From: Rhyacichthys aspro
Taxonomy: Eukaryota; Chordata; Actinopteri; Gobiiformes; Rhyacichthyidae
Direction of reading: 5' to 3'
Assembly (NCBI GenBank): GCA_036850595.1
Contig: CM072160.1
Span: 10,395,906 to 10,459,905, forward strand
DNA: 64,000 bases
How positions within the stretch are numbered: position 1 is the first letter of the stretch; each line of letters opens with the position of its first letter. The notes beneath the pieces were generated by a model that worked only from the letters and a program-made list of their open reading frames with translations, ran no database searches and was not told where the DNA came from. The position numbers and the translations under genes are program-made. Shown here in pieces: positions 26,001 through 39,474 of this stretch.

Positions 26001-26216
26001 ATAAAAAAAAAACTGTGGGAAAATATAAGGCAACGTGTTCTTCATTTTTAAAAACCAACAATTTTTATTTACTGTGCTTTATATGAGCCCTAAAGTTTCC
26101 CACAGTCCTGCGCACGTTACACTGGACACACAGAGGGTTAAAGCACCTGTAAATAAATAAAAATAATCAACGCCGGTTTTACTCACGTTTCGTCTTCGAC
26201 TCCCGCCGTTGCCCAT
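23047..26216 (-). CDS. rskr: Ribosomal protein S6 kinase-related kinase (SgK494)
   Basis: AGC-type Ser/Thr kinase, orthologue of human RSKR/SgK494; substrates are not established. Twelve coding exons (26216-26187, 25632-25378, 25272-25189, 25097-25029, 24750-24681, 24330-24223, 24152-24112, 24031-24004, 23911-23822, 23674-23586, 23506-23396, 23316-23047) give 414 aa, against about 410 in human. All catalytic signatures are intact: glycine loop AKGSFG, ATP-binding Lys123 in YALK, catalytic loop HRDIK (215-219), DFG (235-237), activation segment ICGTIQYMAPE and DWWSLG. The order of exons follows the kinase fold without gaps. The first 10-residue exon, MGNGGSRRRN, fits an N-myristoylation signal (Gly2, Ser6). 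The N-terminal region before the kinase is poorly conserved apart from LPEFPLRTFPGQ. The position next to bltp2 matches human 17q11.2. Confidence 0.93.
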
Positions 26217-27020
26217 CACATCCTTGAGGAAAAAGGTAGTTTAAGTTAGAACAAAAGTGCAAAATAGACAACTTTAGTCGTCCTTCGTTCCTTTTCCCTT
26301 TGATTTAAAAATGAACAGTAATCCCTGTCATTGCAGCGCTTTAGATCCACGTGTATCTGTTGTGTTTACGCAGAAATACTCGCTCGCGGTCTGTTCAGTC
26401 ACGCACGGCGGACGCACAGCAGAAAAGGCTCTATTCCGCTCCAGTTCATGCTGTCACATTAATCAATCGTGCCTCTGCTGCTGAACTTCACTGTAATTCA
26501 AAGACCAACCCCTTTATTTATCATAAACACAAAGGATAGACACAGAAAGCCTCAATTGACACTATTGAAAAATCATTTATTGACAGATAAACAATTAGCC
26601 ACAGACGGGCAATGACAAATCTACAGTAAGGTCTTTTCTTAAAACATGAGGCATTTTTTATTTTAATTGCAAGTGAGAGAAAATCAGCTTTAGCAGCAGT
26701 TAGAAGAAAGAAAAAAAATATTTTGTACAAAAATATCAAAGGCTACTATTGATACAAAGTGCTCCAGTATTAAAATTACAAAACACTCTCACCCTCAATA
26801 TTAAGAGGTGAGAATATCAACAAACCATACTGTGTGTAATAGTGTGTCACATTATACAACACACTGTCTCTGAAATGTTTGGTTGTTCATTGTTGATATA
26901 CTGGTAAAATGTTAAAATAGCATTGTGCTCATGTTGGCCTTCCTGTCAAAAGAGGCAGTCATTCAGCCATATGATAGACGATGAATTTAAAATACAATAA
27001 AACATACAAATATAGATAAT
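26217..27020. other. rskr upstream region and spacer to bltp2
   Basis: No coding exon is seen. Around 26.2-26.45 kb CpGs cluster (CTCGCGGTC, CACGCACGGCGGACGCACAG), marking the likely rskr promoter and 5'UTR. The rest is AT-rich spacer. Both flanking genes are read leftwards. Confidence 0.45.
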
Positions 27021-27026
27021 TGGTAT

Positions 27027-27032
27027 TTTATT
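27027..27032 (-). terminator. bltp2: Candidate bltp2 poly(A) signal
   Basis: AATAAA on the minus strand, about 515 nt past the bltp2 stop codon. It implies a 3'UTR of about 0.5 kb. A further copy near 26574 is an alternative. Confidence 0.4.
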
Positions 27033-27546
27033 AGATCTTTTCAAGTTGCTTTGTTGTTCCTGGGCCAGCAGGAAAAGGTGCTTTCAGTTTTGCATTTAAT
27101 ATAGGCAGAGGAAACAGTAACCATTCAGTGGTAGCTACAATAATCTTCCTCGCTACATTCAATGCAACAAAAGTGGTCAATATTTTTTTGTGTTTGAAAT
27201 GCACAGTGAACATTGATTTAATGGCACATAAAGAAAAGTGAATATAATATATATTGGTCGAAATGGCACACTCAAAATACTGGCATAATTGGAGTTGCAA
27301 ATATTTGAAGGAAAGTTATAGCATATTCAAGTCTTTTAACATGGCAACTTATAAAAAACTGAATAGTTTTTGTTCAGCAGGCTTAATACTAAGGTTAGTG
27401 ATCAATACTAAGACAACCTTATGTATGAAATGGTAGAACAAGTCTTGTTTTCCTCTTTGACTTGTGCTTTCCAGACAGAGTGGCAGCAGCTGTGATCCTC
27501 CAGTCAGGCTTAATGTGAATACTTTTATGTGAATTTGTGTCTGTGT

Positions 27547-30500
27547 TCACTTGCGTCGGCTGAATATGCTCTTTTTGCTGGAGCTTTTGTCTCCTGTGCT
27601 GAGGCCAATGAGCAGTCTGGCCTTTTCATCTTCTTCCTGCTGCTGCAGACTGATGTCAGTCTTTACTTCAGATGCCTTTCCTCGCAGATCTGACCCTGCA
27701 GCAGGTTTTAACCGCAGCTTTTCCTTTATCATCTGGGCACAAATGAGTCATACTGTTACTGCCAACAAGCTACATAATTCATACTAAAATTCTCCAACAC
27801 TGCTCATATGTAAAGGCACAGATTGTAGAGATTAAATGGTAAAAATGAAATAAGAAAGGTCAATAGCATGTAGTACCTGTGCTACTAGTGCTTTGCGACT
27901 GTCTCTTTTTACTGCCATGGCAAAGTCTAACCATGTCCATGTATTATTGTGGTATTCCAAACAAGGCAGGACCAAGTTCAAGTCCTTCCAGTCGACGCTA
28001 CTCTTTTCTCCCTGTTAAACAAATGTTCACAGTAAAACAATAAACACACAAAAAACTGGTTAAAATGGTTACGTTTGCAGGAACTACAAAATAAGATATA
28101 AACCCACCTTGTAACTGACACAGAGCGGCACTTGGGGAATCTTAATGTAGATGAAAGAGTTGTTCATTGCAGCTCTTTCCTTCATTTTATCTATGTCGTC
28201 AACAGGATGCTGGTGGGGAAAATGACATAAGAATTTTATAAAATCTCTGTGATACTTTTTGTATATTGACAACTATAATCCTCATCACCTCTGGAGGCTT
28301 TCTGAATGACCTTCTGACCCCTGCTGTTCGGTTCAGTCCCTGGGTGACACCTTTGCTTGGACCCATGGGACCCATGGTGTCCTCTGATGATTGCCGAGGC
28401 TTGACAGGGATACCTGTAACACAGACCACATTAGCACTGTGGCCTCTGAGTGACTCTACACTCTAAACCTTATACTCCCAGCGGGTCTCCATGCACACAC
28501 ACAGGGTACATTCTTTTAAAAGCTCAGAGGCATTAGATATTAGAAACTGCTATTGATTGGTCCAAGAATGATTTCAGTTAGGAGCCAGGAAAATACAATG
28601 AGATTTCTAGAGCTGAATATACTGTACATACCAGTAGTGACCAATCTAAACTTGTCTTCCTCATCAGTTACTTCCTCCTCCTCAACATTTCTGCCCGGGA
28701 AGAAAAACCCCATCATCCTTTTGAAGAACTGGTACATGAGCTGAATAGTCAGGGGCACCACATTTACCTGAAAATAATAACATGTTATAGTTTAGTATAG
28801 TTAGTAGAGTAAAATAGTAACAGTGTAAATGTCTATGATAATAATACTCAGCACCTCAAAATGCTCCTTCACAGAGATCCCTCCCACAGGAGGGCGAACT
28901 TTACTAAAGATGCGCAAGGCGAACTGGCGCCCTGACTGACAGGTACTTTGAGGACGGAGTACGACCTGTTAACATTAGTGTCAAGAAAGTATATTTTTAT
29001 CTATATACCATTCCTTAATTTAGAAATACAGAAAATGAATTTCACAAACAAACATTTTTATGAATCACAAGCACAATATAATGTGTGGAAATAAAATAAT
29101 GCTTATGTAACGAGTGCTTCCAAATACATGCAACATTAAAATTATGACTGAGCCCAATTAGACAAATGAGATGACTAAACACAACATCAAGTGTCATCAC
29201 TGTATAGCACTGTATACATACCCTCAAACGCTGCACAAAAGAAACCAGGTAAAGATTGAAATAAACTGATGAACAGCATTTAATATGACCTATTATGTGC
29301 TTTCATTTTAATTAAAAAAGAAAAAAACTACAAAAACATCATCATTCTTATAAATAATCATGTGAAACATTGAAACCCTGTCTACCTTGTAGGCCGCATT
29401 CGGTAGAAGGTTGTTCATTGTGAACCAGCCCAGCTCCAAAAGATGCTCTGCTGTGTCATCAGACTTATTCAGCTACGGGAGAAAGGATTTGTTGTAAAAG
29501 ATCACTATTGGAGAAAGGGATTAAGAACAATGCACTAATTCAAATTGCAGGCATAGACAGTTAACTGATTAAAAACGTTGACCACCTTGCTGTACATAAA
29601 TCTCTGCAGTTCCAGCTCTGCAATACCAAGCTGACCATCCTCTTCAGTCAAACACCAGCGAGCCTGAGCAAAGTAGATCTCTGTTCTTCTCACCACACTC
29701 ACATCCTCAGGGGGCTTCCTTAGCTCCAGCTTGTTTGCCCGTTGCAGTTGGAAGTCTTTGAAACACCTAAAATAGCAATATTATAAGCAAATAATGTTTT
29801 TATTTATTTATTCAGGCACTCTTTCCGTACTCTTATATGAAAAAATGCTGACATAAAACCTTATGAGAATATTGAGCTCTTCGCTCTTCATTTGCATGTC
29901 ATTTTTCTCCTGGTTCAGCTGATTCTGGAGTCCTATGTTTATTTCTGCCAGTTCATCAGTGCTAAGATCTTCTGGTTGGGCCTGCATTAAAGCAAAAGGA
30001 AATCAGTTTTTAGAATTTAAAGTAAAATAAATTATACTGTTCCTTTAGTGCATATAACAAAAGTAGTTAAACAGCAATCTTGACATACCCTAATATTTGA
30101 ATAAATCTGCTTCTCAAGCCGCCTGATCTGAGCAAGATGCTGCCTGACTGCCTCCTGAAGATGTAAGATGCTGCTGCGCTGCTCCTCTGGGTTACTGGAG
30201 ATTTCCAACTGGAAACGCACACGTTGCTTTTTCTCGCTGTGCTCCTACTCAGAAGACAAAAGGAGTATATACACATTAATATTTATGATGTGAAATTGAA
30301 ATAATTCATTGTGGTAGTTTGGGCTGAGAAAGAATTGGCCTTTAGTTATGCTGAACCCACCTTCCTCCTGGGCTCCACGTGTAGCAACAGGTTGTTTACA
30401 ATATCCAAAATCATAGCATATTGAACAGGATTTGTTGATATCTCAAGGTCATGGTGAATAAGGGTAAAGGTGTCCACAGCTCCTGGAATACAGAGTAACA

Positions 30501-33500
30501 CAACATAATTAAAGAATAATAATAATAAACAACTCCTAATAAAATATATATTTTTTTAGCACATGTACAAATGTAGTAAGACATACCAGCTTGTTTTTTT
30601 AGTAGGTCTTCTTTCTCATGGGTATTCCTCAGCTCTGGAGGTTTAATTTGTGTTGCCACTTCAGGGTTTATGTCATGACTGTAGCTGATGTAGTGCATTC
30701 GGCAGCTACAACGAGAGATGATTCTCTGAACCTGTTGTGTCTCGTTTACCTGAGCTGGCTGGTTCCAGTCTGCACAGATATAGAGATAATTGTATGACAA
30801 TATTTATCAGCGATAAGTAATTGTCAAAGAAAACTGTAAATCATATACATTACCACAACAAAAAACACAATGGTGGTAAACAATTTATGTACCTGTAGTG
30901 GTGCTAACCATTCCACCCACTGCCTGGCCACTCTCCATCAGCTCCAACACAGAGTCAAGGTTCCTCTGCCTGTGCTCTTCTATATTTTTTACCTGAACAC
31001 AACAAAATAAAATAAACAATTCTGGACAAGGGTATCACACAATGCTGGAAAATAAATTGTAAGTCAAAGCAAAAGAAACCTCGAGCCACAACTGCCTGTC
31101 CTCATCTTCAGATGGATTGGGCTCCATAGTGGCAAAGTACTGCATGCCGTCGAGCAGACATGTCCAGGTGGTCTTCTGCTTCAAAGTGTCGTTGTACCAG
31201 GCAGGGTGGTGTTCACACTGGAGCAGCTGAGCTTTGGCTGCAGACACCAGAACACAGCCTGCAGTCTCTGTCCCACGCAACATCATCTGAATAAGAAACA
31301 AAACACAAATGGTTGAATGATTTGGTAGATAACAAGGGGTGAAAACAAAAATGTTATATACACTGTCATTTGAATATTTGCCTAGTAATCATTTGATTGT
31401 TGGTGCAATGTTGATGCAGTTACCTGACAGTTGACTAATTCAATGAACCAGTTGCGATTATAAACGTCATCAGTTTGACAAGCTGCAATGCCACAAAGCT
31501 GGTCACTGACACCAGAGTCTTCTTCTGAGAACACCACAAACTTATCGGTTTCTTCAATCAGTTTCTGTAGCATTGATGTTCCTAGAAAAAGGCAGCATTG
31601 GAGGATCAGAAAAGAAACACTCTCTGACTGTAGGGGTCACTAAGTAAATATTGTCATCACAGCACACAAATCTGTGTGTTTCCTACATGTAAGTTGACTA
31701 ATTTATAGCAGTTGCTTATAGAAAATTACACTTCAATGCCCTAAGAGAGTTTTAAGGCAATCCTCTATCACATTCTTTTGTAAATTATATTTTGTTATGT
31801 GTTCATTAAATAAATTAAATCAAAGCCAATTGCTCACCTTCATTTTGACTTTTTTCTGCTCGATTGAGAGTGCCACTAGTAACCGGTGTTGCAGGAGCTG
31901 TTGTTGGAGAATAGTTGGAAGGTGAGCGTTTGAGCTTTTTTGCTTGCACTTGGGTGTCAATCCTCAGTCCTTTCAAAGCTTCAGTAGAGAGGTTCCTCTT
32001 CAAGACAGATGCCTTTTTATAACCATCATACAAGGCAAAGGCAATGTTCCTGTTTGTAGTGGTCCAGGATGCACGTAGATCCACAAGACGCAGCTTATGA
32101 GTGTAAGAGGCATTAGCCTCATCTTTTGTGTTTACCTCCTGTTCAGGAAATAGGATTATTAGAATTATTAATGCAAAATAAACCTCAGTGGAAACAGATG
32201 TGTAGTGTGGCAGTGTGCTTAGTACCTCCTCCATGTGGTTGCTTTGTCGCTGGTAGTTTAGAGAAGATAAACTAAGGAGGTGTGTTTTCTTCACCTGGGT
32301 GTTCAGTTGGTGATCTGCTGTCTCATCCCATGTGGAAGCCATCAGGTGGACAGTCACCTGTGACAGCTCACTCACCATTTGAGTCACGTTCCATTCAGAA
32401 ATCAGCCTCCTCATCACAGTGCCAGCTGAGAGACAAAGAGGCACATAGCTATTAAACATTTCAGCTCTTACCAAGAGGTGACTGATTCATGCTGCCAGAA
32501 TATACATATATATGTGATTTCCACATAATTTTGAGCCAATACCCTGTGGTATAAGCCTCTGGGCCCCTCGAGTAAAGACATGGCCTTTGTTACACTCTAC
32601 TTGTATTCCTCTCTGTTGAGCAAAGGAGGCCCAATAAAGCACCTAAGGGTGGACATAAACATGCACAAATTATTAGTGTAGACATATCAAAGGAAACTGA
32701 TTTGACAACATATGTAGACCAAATATTTTCAGTTAACACACTGTGGTTAACTTGAAACTTGCTGCTGCATATCCACAAAAACACTTACTTGTAATTGTGG
32801 GAAGGCAGCAGTGTAGGACATCTGTTTGTAATGCTGACCCAGCTTCTTGCGTACAGGCTTGAGGCTCTGAAAGAGCTTGCCTCTGCATATTGGTCGGGAT
32901 ACACTGGTCCAAGTCGCCCAAAAGTTTTGCATCCAGCGCAAAGTGCTGCTATACAGCAGGATTCTAGGTTGGCATGGTTCTAAAAAACAAGAGGCCAATA
33001 TAGTTGAATTCAGCAAATCATAATTCCAGATTTTAAAGTTTTCTTTCATTAAAAACCCAGAAATAGCCTTTAGAGACAGACCTGAGCCACCGTTCTGATT
33101 AAGATCCATGGTGATGGAGAGGTTAAGATTTTCAGAGCGGAAAGCTCTGTAAGAGTCATGAGGTTGTCCAGAAGTCACATCTGCAACACTGTCTGCACAG
33201 CAGAGTGTTACAGCATGGTGGTCATGAGGGTTTCCATGACAAAGCCATTGAAGATCAAGAGTCATACAAAGGTTAGGCAGGTGTAGAAAACAAATATCAT
33301 CATACCTAAAAAAAAAAAAATTCATTAAACCAATTCTTTTCACATTCAGTTGATAATCTTTTAATGCTTCCACTTTACTTTGATGCTGTCCTGACATTTA
33401 CATCCAAGTCACCCTTAAACACAAATTGCCCAGGGTTCCAGTCAAAGTTGAGTTTAGACCATTCCCAGTGCAAGTTTTCTGTAGTGTTGTAAGGGTCCTG

Positions 33501-36500
33501 TGAGAATGTAATTTTAGTAGTTTTCATAAAAATCAAAGAAATTATGCAAGCTATTTTGTTAAGATATACACAATGTCCGTTTTGTGGGTAATGGTTTACC
33601 TCTGTAGCCAACTGATGGAGATTTGCTTGATCAATGTCCATTACCCAGCGCCCATGAAGGAGGAGGCGACTTTTGTCCCACCAGGCCAGGAGAGGAGAGG
33701 GGTCAGCTGTAGGTTTGGTCAGCAAATCGACTGACTGGCCAATTAAAGTCCAAGCTGGGTCCCAACAAGGCCCCCATACAATTGTGTACAGAGAGATGGT
33801 TGCTGCATGAAGAAAAAGGAAAGCACAAATGAATTCCATGAATGATTTAACAGTCAAAATCATTGCCAATTCACTATTTTATAAGTGTCACTGAAAACCT
33901 TCCTCCCAATCATAAAGGTACATTTCAAATAACATTTTCATATATTCAACTAGGATAAGAATTGGAAAGTACTTACATTTAAAGTCATAGTAGAACTTAA
34001 GAGGTGGCATATTCCTGTGGACAGTCACATCTCCCCAAGGTGGGCCAAGTGGGACTATTTCTTTGCGATGAGCTCTTGCTTGCCCATCCTGCTCTGTCCC
34101 AACGAGACGACCTGACAGCTGCCAGTCCCGGATTTCAAAAAGGTAACGTGGGTAATCTCGAATTCTCACTGAAACAGATAAAGAAAAATGACATCTTAAA
34201 GCTAAATCCAAACTACACAGATGTGTATAAAACAAAAGCAATATAGAAGATACCCAACATACCCAAAAATGCAGCAAGTTTGAATTTGACAGCACGGCAC
34301 CACTGCACCACCAGAGGGAGTCCGTCTCTTGGGAAGGGGCTAATCCGATCAATGTCCTGCAGCTGTTCCCTCACCCTCTCTGGCCCATGAAGAGACTCAT
34401 CAGCCAGGGCTACTAGCTCAAGGTCAGACACAGTCCAGGTCAGCAGTGACTTCCTCATAGGTGTGTTTGCATAAAGACGCCGTGATCGCTGGATATAGAT
34501 CTCAATGTGCTTCTTCTCCAATGAACTATACAGCTCCTCTATTTTTCTGGCAGGGAGAAGTTCTCCATGTTGCTTACGAAGATCAGCAACTTTCTTATCC
34601 AGTAGCTGCAGACGCTTAGCACTTTCCTTACTCTCATCCTTCATCAGCTCGTAATTATCTCGCAGCTTGATTTCAAAGACATCATCCAGGAAAACAAAGG
34701 AAAACTGGCTGATTTTAAACACAAGATCAGGAGGCAGATGTTGGAGATCTGAGGCCGGGCTTTGGGACCGATGCAGAGTCTTTAACCATTTCTGAACACT
34801 GATGGCCATGTCAAAGGTGTTTGAGAAGTTGTACTGGTAGGGAAATTCAACAGCCAGAGAGGGGCAAGTCAGGACCCAGACACGATTGTGAGGAGTGGTG
34901 AGGAAGGAGAAGGTGTCTCTGTGTAACTGTATTTCTGTGAGCTCTGTGTGTGTCTCTACATCCAGAGATTTAAAGGTGACAATGTTGTTGCCATCAAAGT
35001 TAAAAATTAGAGATGGAGATTGAAGGTGCATGGACCCAGCATGCTTAGAAACTGAAAGGGCTTCGGCATGAAGCAAAATGTAGTTCTCTTCACTCACATG
35101 AGCTGTCACTCGAGTACAGCCTAGATCTAGACGCACACAGAAACTTCTACTCTGGCCTAAAACACTTCCCGTAGGTTTAACAGGACTTTCCCCTTTTTCC
35201 TTTCTACAAAGCATATACCAACAAGCCTGAGCCTCAGTCATATGTTGAAATAAAACCATGTGGGCTGAAGGTGTCCATTCAACGTTGAGCTCCTCTTCAC
35301 ATTTGACCTAATAAACATCATAAGGAATGGTTGAGACACAATTTAGAGATTAAAAGTAATTAAACTGAAACGTATAATATTTTTAAGTTACCTCAAATGT
35401 GTGGGTAGTGACGTGATAACAGAAATGTACTGTGGTAAGGTTCAGCACAGGGTTAGGAGTCTGGGAGGCAGGACAACACACTTCCATGTTCTCCTTTACT
35501 GTCTTGATTATTGACAGGGCAACACTTTGTAGAGTCACGTTACAGCTTTCTGCAGAACTAAAAACTCTGATGGTATCCATCCGCATAGACACAGCACCTA
35601 AGAAGAACAGTAAATACATATAGTATATTATAATAATACAAACCTTGAATCTTTTGTTTAGAAAAATCCCACAATATTTTCAAATAGACCAACCTGCCAA
35701 ATTAGATAGTGTGAATACATTGACATCATCCAGACAGCAGTCCAGTTTAAAAAGAAAGTGAAGTTGTGATGCGTTGATGGGTTGGACTGTAGAATCGCCA
35801 GCGACAGATGCAGAGGGAACCATTTCTGAAAATTGATGTTCTTCACCATGAGGAACAACAAGAGACAACAGTCGAGACAGACACAGTGCACACGTCTCTG
35901 ACAGCTCCACCTGAAGTCCTTTCAGACTGGATTCCACAGTTAGACTTGGAGGCTGATTACTACAGTCAAGGTGAGGTCGGTTGAGGCTTCCCTGAACAAA
36001 TAAGACATGGACAATGAGACATATATTTATATTTTGATAGTCATTATTAAACAGAGTATAAAATAAAATATAAATATACTCTACGAATACTCATACCTTG
36101 AGAGTTAGCGAATCGAGAATAAGGGCTTCGCCCCACACATGTTTACCAGGCGGGTGAGGAGCTTGCTGGATATGAGACCCCTGGCCCACTCTCCACCAGA
36201 AATTGTCCAGAGACAATGACGCACGCTGATGCACATTCTGAGACTCTGGGGTTTCATTGTCGATTTTAATGTCAGGCAGATGCTTCAATTCTACAACAGT
36301 CGTCATAAAATATACTTTTAGGGCTGGTTAAATACTTGACATCGAGAAATATTTTCACACCCTCTTTTTTGTGAGCCGTAATCTATGTGCAGCTGCGCAC
36401 AACATTTACGCAGAATACAACACAGTTATCACAAAATGTACAACCCTAACTTCCACAAGGGGAATAACTAATCCGTCTTCTAAGGCTCATCTCTATGAGG

Positions 36501-39474
36501 AGTGCAAAGATATGTACAGGGACATCATATATTCATGTACTAGCTATACACTCAAACAGCAACTATATCGCTATCCTAAAGAAATGCTTACACAAAAAGA
36601 TGTCAAAGCAGTTAAGGCTTGTTTAGTTAATATGTAACATTCACAAGTCGCTTTTAAGGTTATATTAATTCCTTATCTAACCTTGACTGACATTGTGTAT
36701 TGACTTAATGACTGCCTCTAGATGACAGGATAACTGAAACTTAAACATATTTAAAACATACACAATGTGAACACAACAAAATGATTCATTATAAAATGCA
36801 AGAATTATCCTAACTGAGTAACTAATGTATACAGGTCCACTTTTAGTGTTGCTGTGTGGTTGGCGTGTGGAAAACAGGAGAGTACCTGCATTAACAGAAA
36901 GGAATCCAAGAGCAAAAGGCGTAGTGTCTCCCAACTGAACGGAGACATTCACATTGGTCACACTGGAGGTGCACATCACAGGGGCGTCCAGGTGTGGGAA
37001 GCGCCTGAGGATAAGGAGGTTGGGGAAATAATCTAATGGACTACACAACAGTGATGTCACGGTGAAGGAAAAATGGGAGGTACACAAACACGTGGGGTAA
37101 TGATGACAAATAGCAAAAAAATACAAATTAAATAATCAGCAAGTGGCTCAACATGATAATAATCATTTCTGCTAGCTTTTAATAATGTTGAAGACATTTT
37201 GAAATGCTAATTTTCAAACACTAAAGATAAGGATCTAACATCAACTGCAACTTGCCTCTTTCTGTGTGCTGTTTTCCTGTGCATTAACTGTTCCCATGGA
37301 AACAGATTTAGCCAATGGGAGAACTCCTGATGGCGGTAGTGGATGATGCAAGTGTTAATCGTAAATGCCCATGAAATATCTATCGAAGAAACCTTAAAAC
37401 AGAGGGGACTTCATTATTTACAAAATGGCTCTAAGATTTGGGATGAGACGTAAAACAGCTTACATACTTGCAGTGTTGTCTTCAGTGTGTTCACACAAAG
37501 GATCCTTTGTCTACTTTGAGAAAGAAGAAGTCCATCTGCCAGAGACAGGAAAATGTTATTCATATGTAATAAGTTCACCTCCTTTCTCTAAATCTGCTTT
37601 AGACAAACCTTCGAGAAGGATTTGCAGGTTACTGTGGGGAAAGATCAGCTCAGGTGTGAAGCTTTTAAGTGGTGGCTGTTCAGTGTCACGTCCATAGCAG
37701 ACTTTTAAAGACTTCAGAGTCCAGTTCAGGTGCCTAAAAAAACATGTGGCTCAATTCAATGCCCAAAACTCTAAAGTCACAAGTTGTCCCTTTTTTGTAT
37801 TTCAAGTCAAGGTAAGGTTTAGTCAACACAAATAATCATTCTTTCAAGAAAGATGAACACTGCTGATTTTGGACATTTACTTTTGGATCAAACTGCAAAC
37901 ACACAAAAAACAATGTATTAAGCTAAAGGAGAAAAGCTGACTCACCTTTTCTGGCTGTGCATAGAGAGAGTGACATTGGTATTATCAAATTCCACATTGA
38001 CCTTCTGGGGAATGAGTTGATGGAAGTGTTCCACTGCCTCTGTCTGGATGAACTCTTGCTCCTCACCAACTAACATAAAAATACTAATAATAGTACAAAC
38101 ACCACTGATGTTCAACCAACCTAGTATTTTAATTTGGTAGTTACATACTAGATGAATCATTTCTTGATATGCTTTTTGTGGGGGTAGGAGGTAGTAGGAG
38201 CTGACTGAGAAACAGTCCTTCATGTAGCTCTCCGATGAGTGTTCTTACACATAAGGACAAACCGCCTGGCTTCAGTTCTGGCAGGCTCACATCACCTGAC
38301 AACAAAAGGCTCATGGCCACCTCAGCCAAACATATGTCCTACAGAAAAGACATTTACTCAATCAGAAATCAAAGGTTACAACATTTGCCAAAATAAAACC
38401 AACTCACCAATTCACTGCTTTTAAGAACTTTACTGCTAAGCTGTCCAATGGAGAAATCCCAGCCCAGCCTGCAACAGTAATCAATGTCCATTGCACTTAA
38501 AAAGTGTTACTATAATAAAAAGCAGAAAGGCAAGAATAGAAATATGTATGCGACTTACTTTTTACTTTCATGGTCAAGTAGTAGGGTAATGCCTGTGATG
38601 GTCATATGCCATAGTGACTCTGACAGTGCTAGATTTAGGACCATAATATTGACTGAGCTGATGTGGAATGATAGTAGCTGATGACAAATAAATGAAACAG
38701 TAAACACCATTGAAATTAGTTATTTATCCAGTTTAGAAATTTACATTGGTTGATCACAAGGTCCCATACTTGTGAGAGAAAGCGCAGTAATGTGGGGTTG
38801 ACGGAGATCTTTCTTGAGTTTTTTCCATGGTTCCTTTTTAGCACTGGACTCACTGGTGCTTGCAAGTCAAACCTAATACGGGTTTCTCCAATGCATAATC
38901 CCAAATATCTCCTGCAATACACACTAATATACATGAACAAATAATCATAATAATGGTACTTGAAAGGGCCTGGCACAACAATGCAACTCACGGCAATCCT
39001 TGGTTGAAGAGTTTGCTTGAGATCCATATTCTGTCAATTTCCTGTAATAGACAGAGGACACTGTTAGGTTCAGCTTTTAAAATACTAGCACCTGAATGTG
39101 CATGCCTTTACAACTGCATATACTTCTAGTGTGAGAATGACAGCTTATGCTTGTCATCTATGTGTCATGTAAACATGTGTCTCTTACCAAACTATGCTGA
39201 GGGTGAAACTGGATAGCAACTCCATTTATAGAAAAAAGACCAACTGATTTGATCTTAAGATCGGCATTAAATGCAGTTTTGAAACATCTCACAACCAAGG
39301 TGCATATAAACCACCTGCAAAAAAAAGGCAAAAAGCTATTTGTGTCTACTTTCTTAGCTTATTTATCCACTTACAGTAAAACTTATGAAATGCACTGCAT
39401 TACCTGCATACAATCCACAACAGCAGTGCCCCGAAGATAAGCAATAGAAGAATGGATGTTAGCATTAGAGACAT
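27547..39474 (-). CDS. bltp2: Bridge-like lipid transfer protein 2 (KIAA0100/Hobbit)
   Basis: Very large rod-like lipid-transfer protein of the RBG/BLTP family (yeast Fmp27, fly Hobbit), placed by published work at ER-plasma membrane contacts. It has 39 coding exons: 39474-39404, 39314-39188, 39041-38992, 38911-38770, 38677-38559, 38468-38408, 38338-38149, 38069-37946, 37733-37609, 37535-37468, 37392-37256, 37004-36886, 36290-36097, 35991-35694, 35597-35392, 35307-34263, 34168-33977, 33802-33600, 33497-33379, 33305-33082, 32979-32789, 32642-32543, 32425-32226, 32138-31838, 31581-31424, 31286-31080, 30992-30893, 30769-30587, 30482-30361, 30244-30089, 29981-29860, 29766-29586, 29472-29386, 28965-28855, 28767-28632, 28413-28289, 28209-28108, 28011-27877, 27732-27547. 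All phases agree, giving 2238 aa (human about 2235). An N-terminal hydrophobic anchor (residues 3-21) should insert in the ER. Recognisable blocks include EFPYQYNFSNT, NYELMKDESKESAKRLQLLD, VVWGPCWDPAW-like IVWGPCWDPAWTLIG and the basic C terminus KKSIFSRRK. One intron (37255-37005) uses a GC donor. Confidence 0.97.

Noticed and set aside
37425..37697. 90-codon plus-strand ORF
   Set aside because: It overlaps, antisense, two conserved bltp2 exons and the intron between them; the minus-strand reading matches the family protein.
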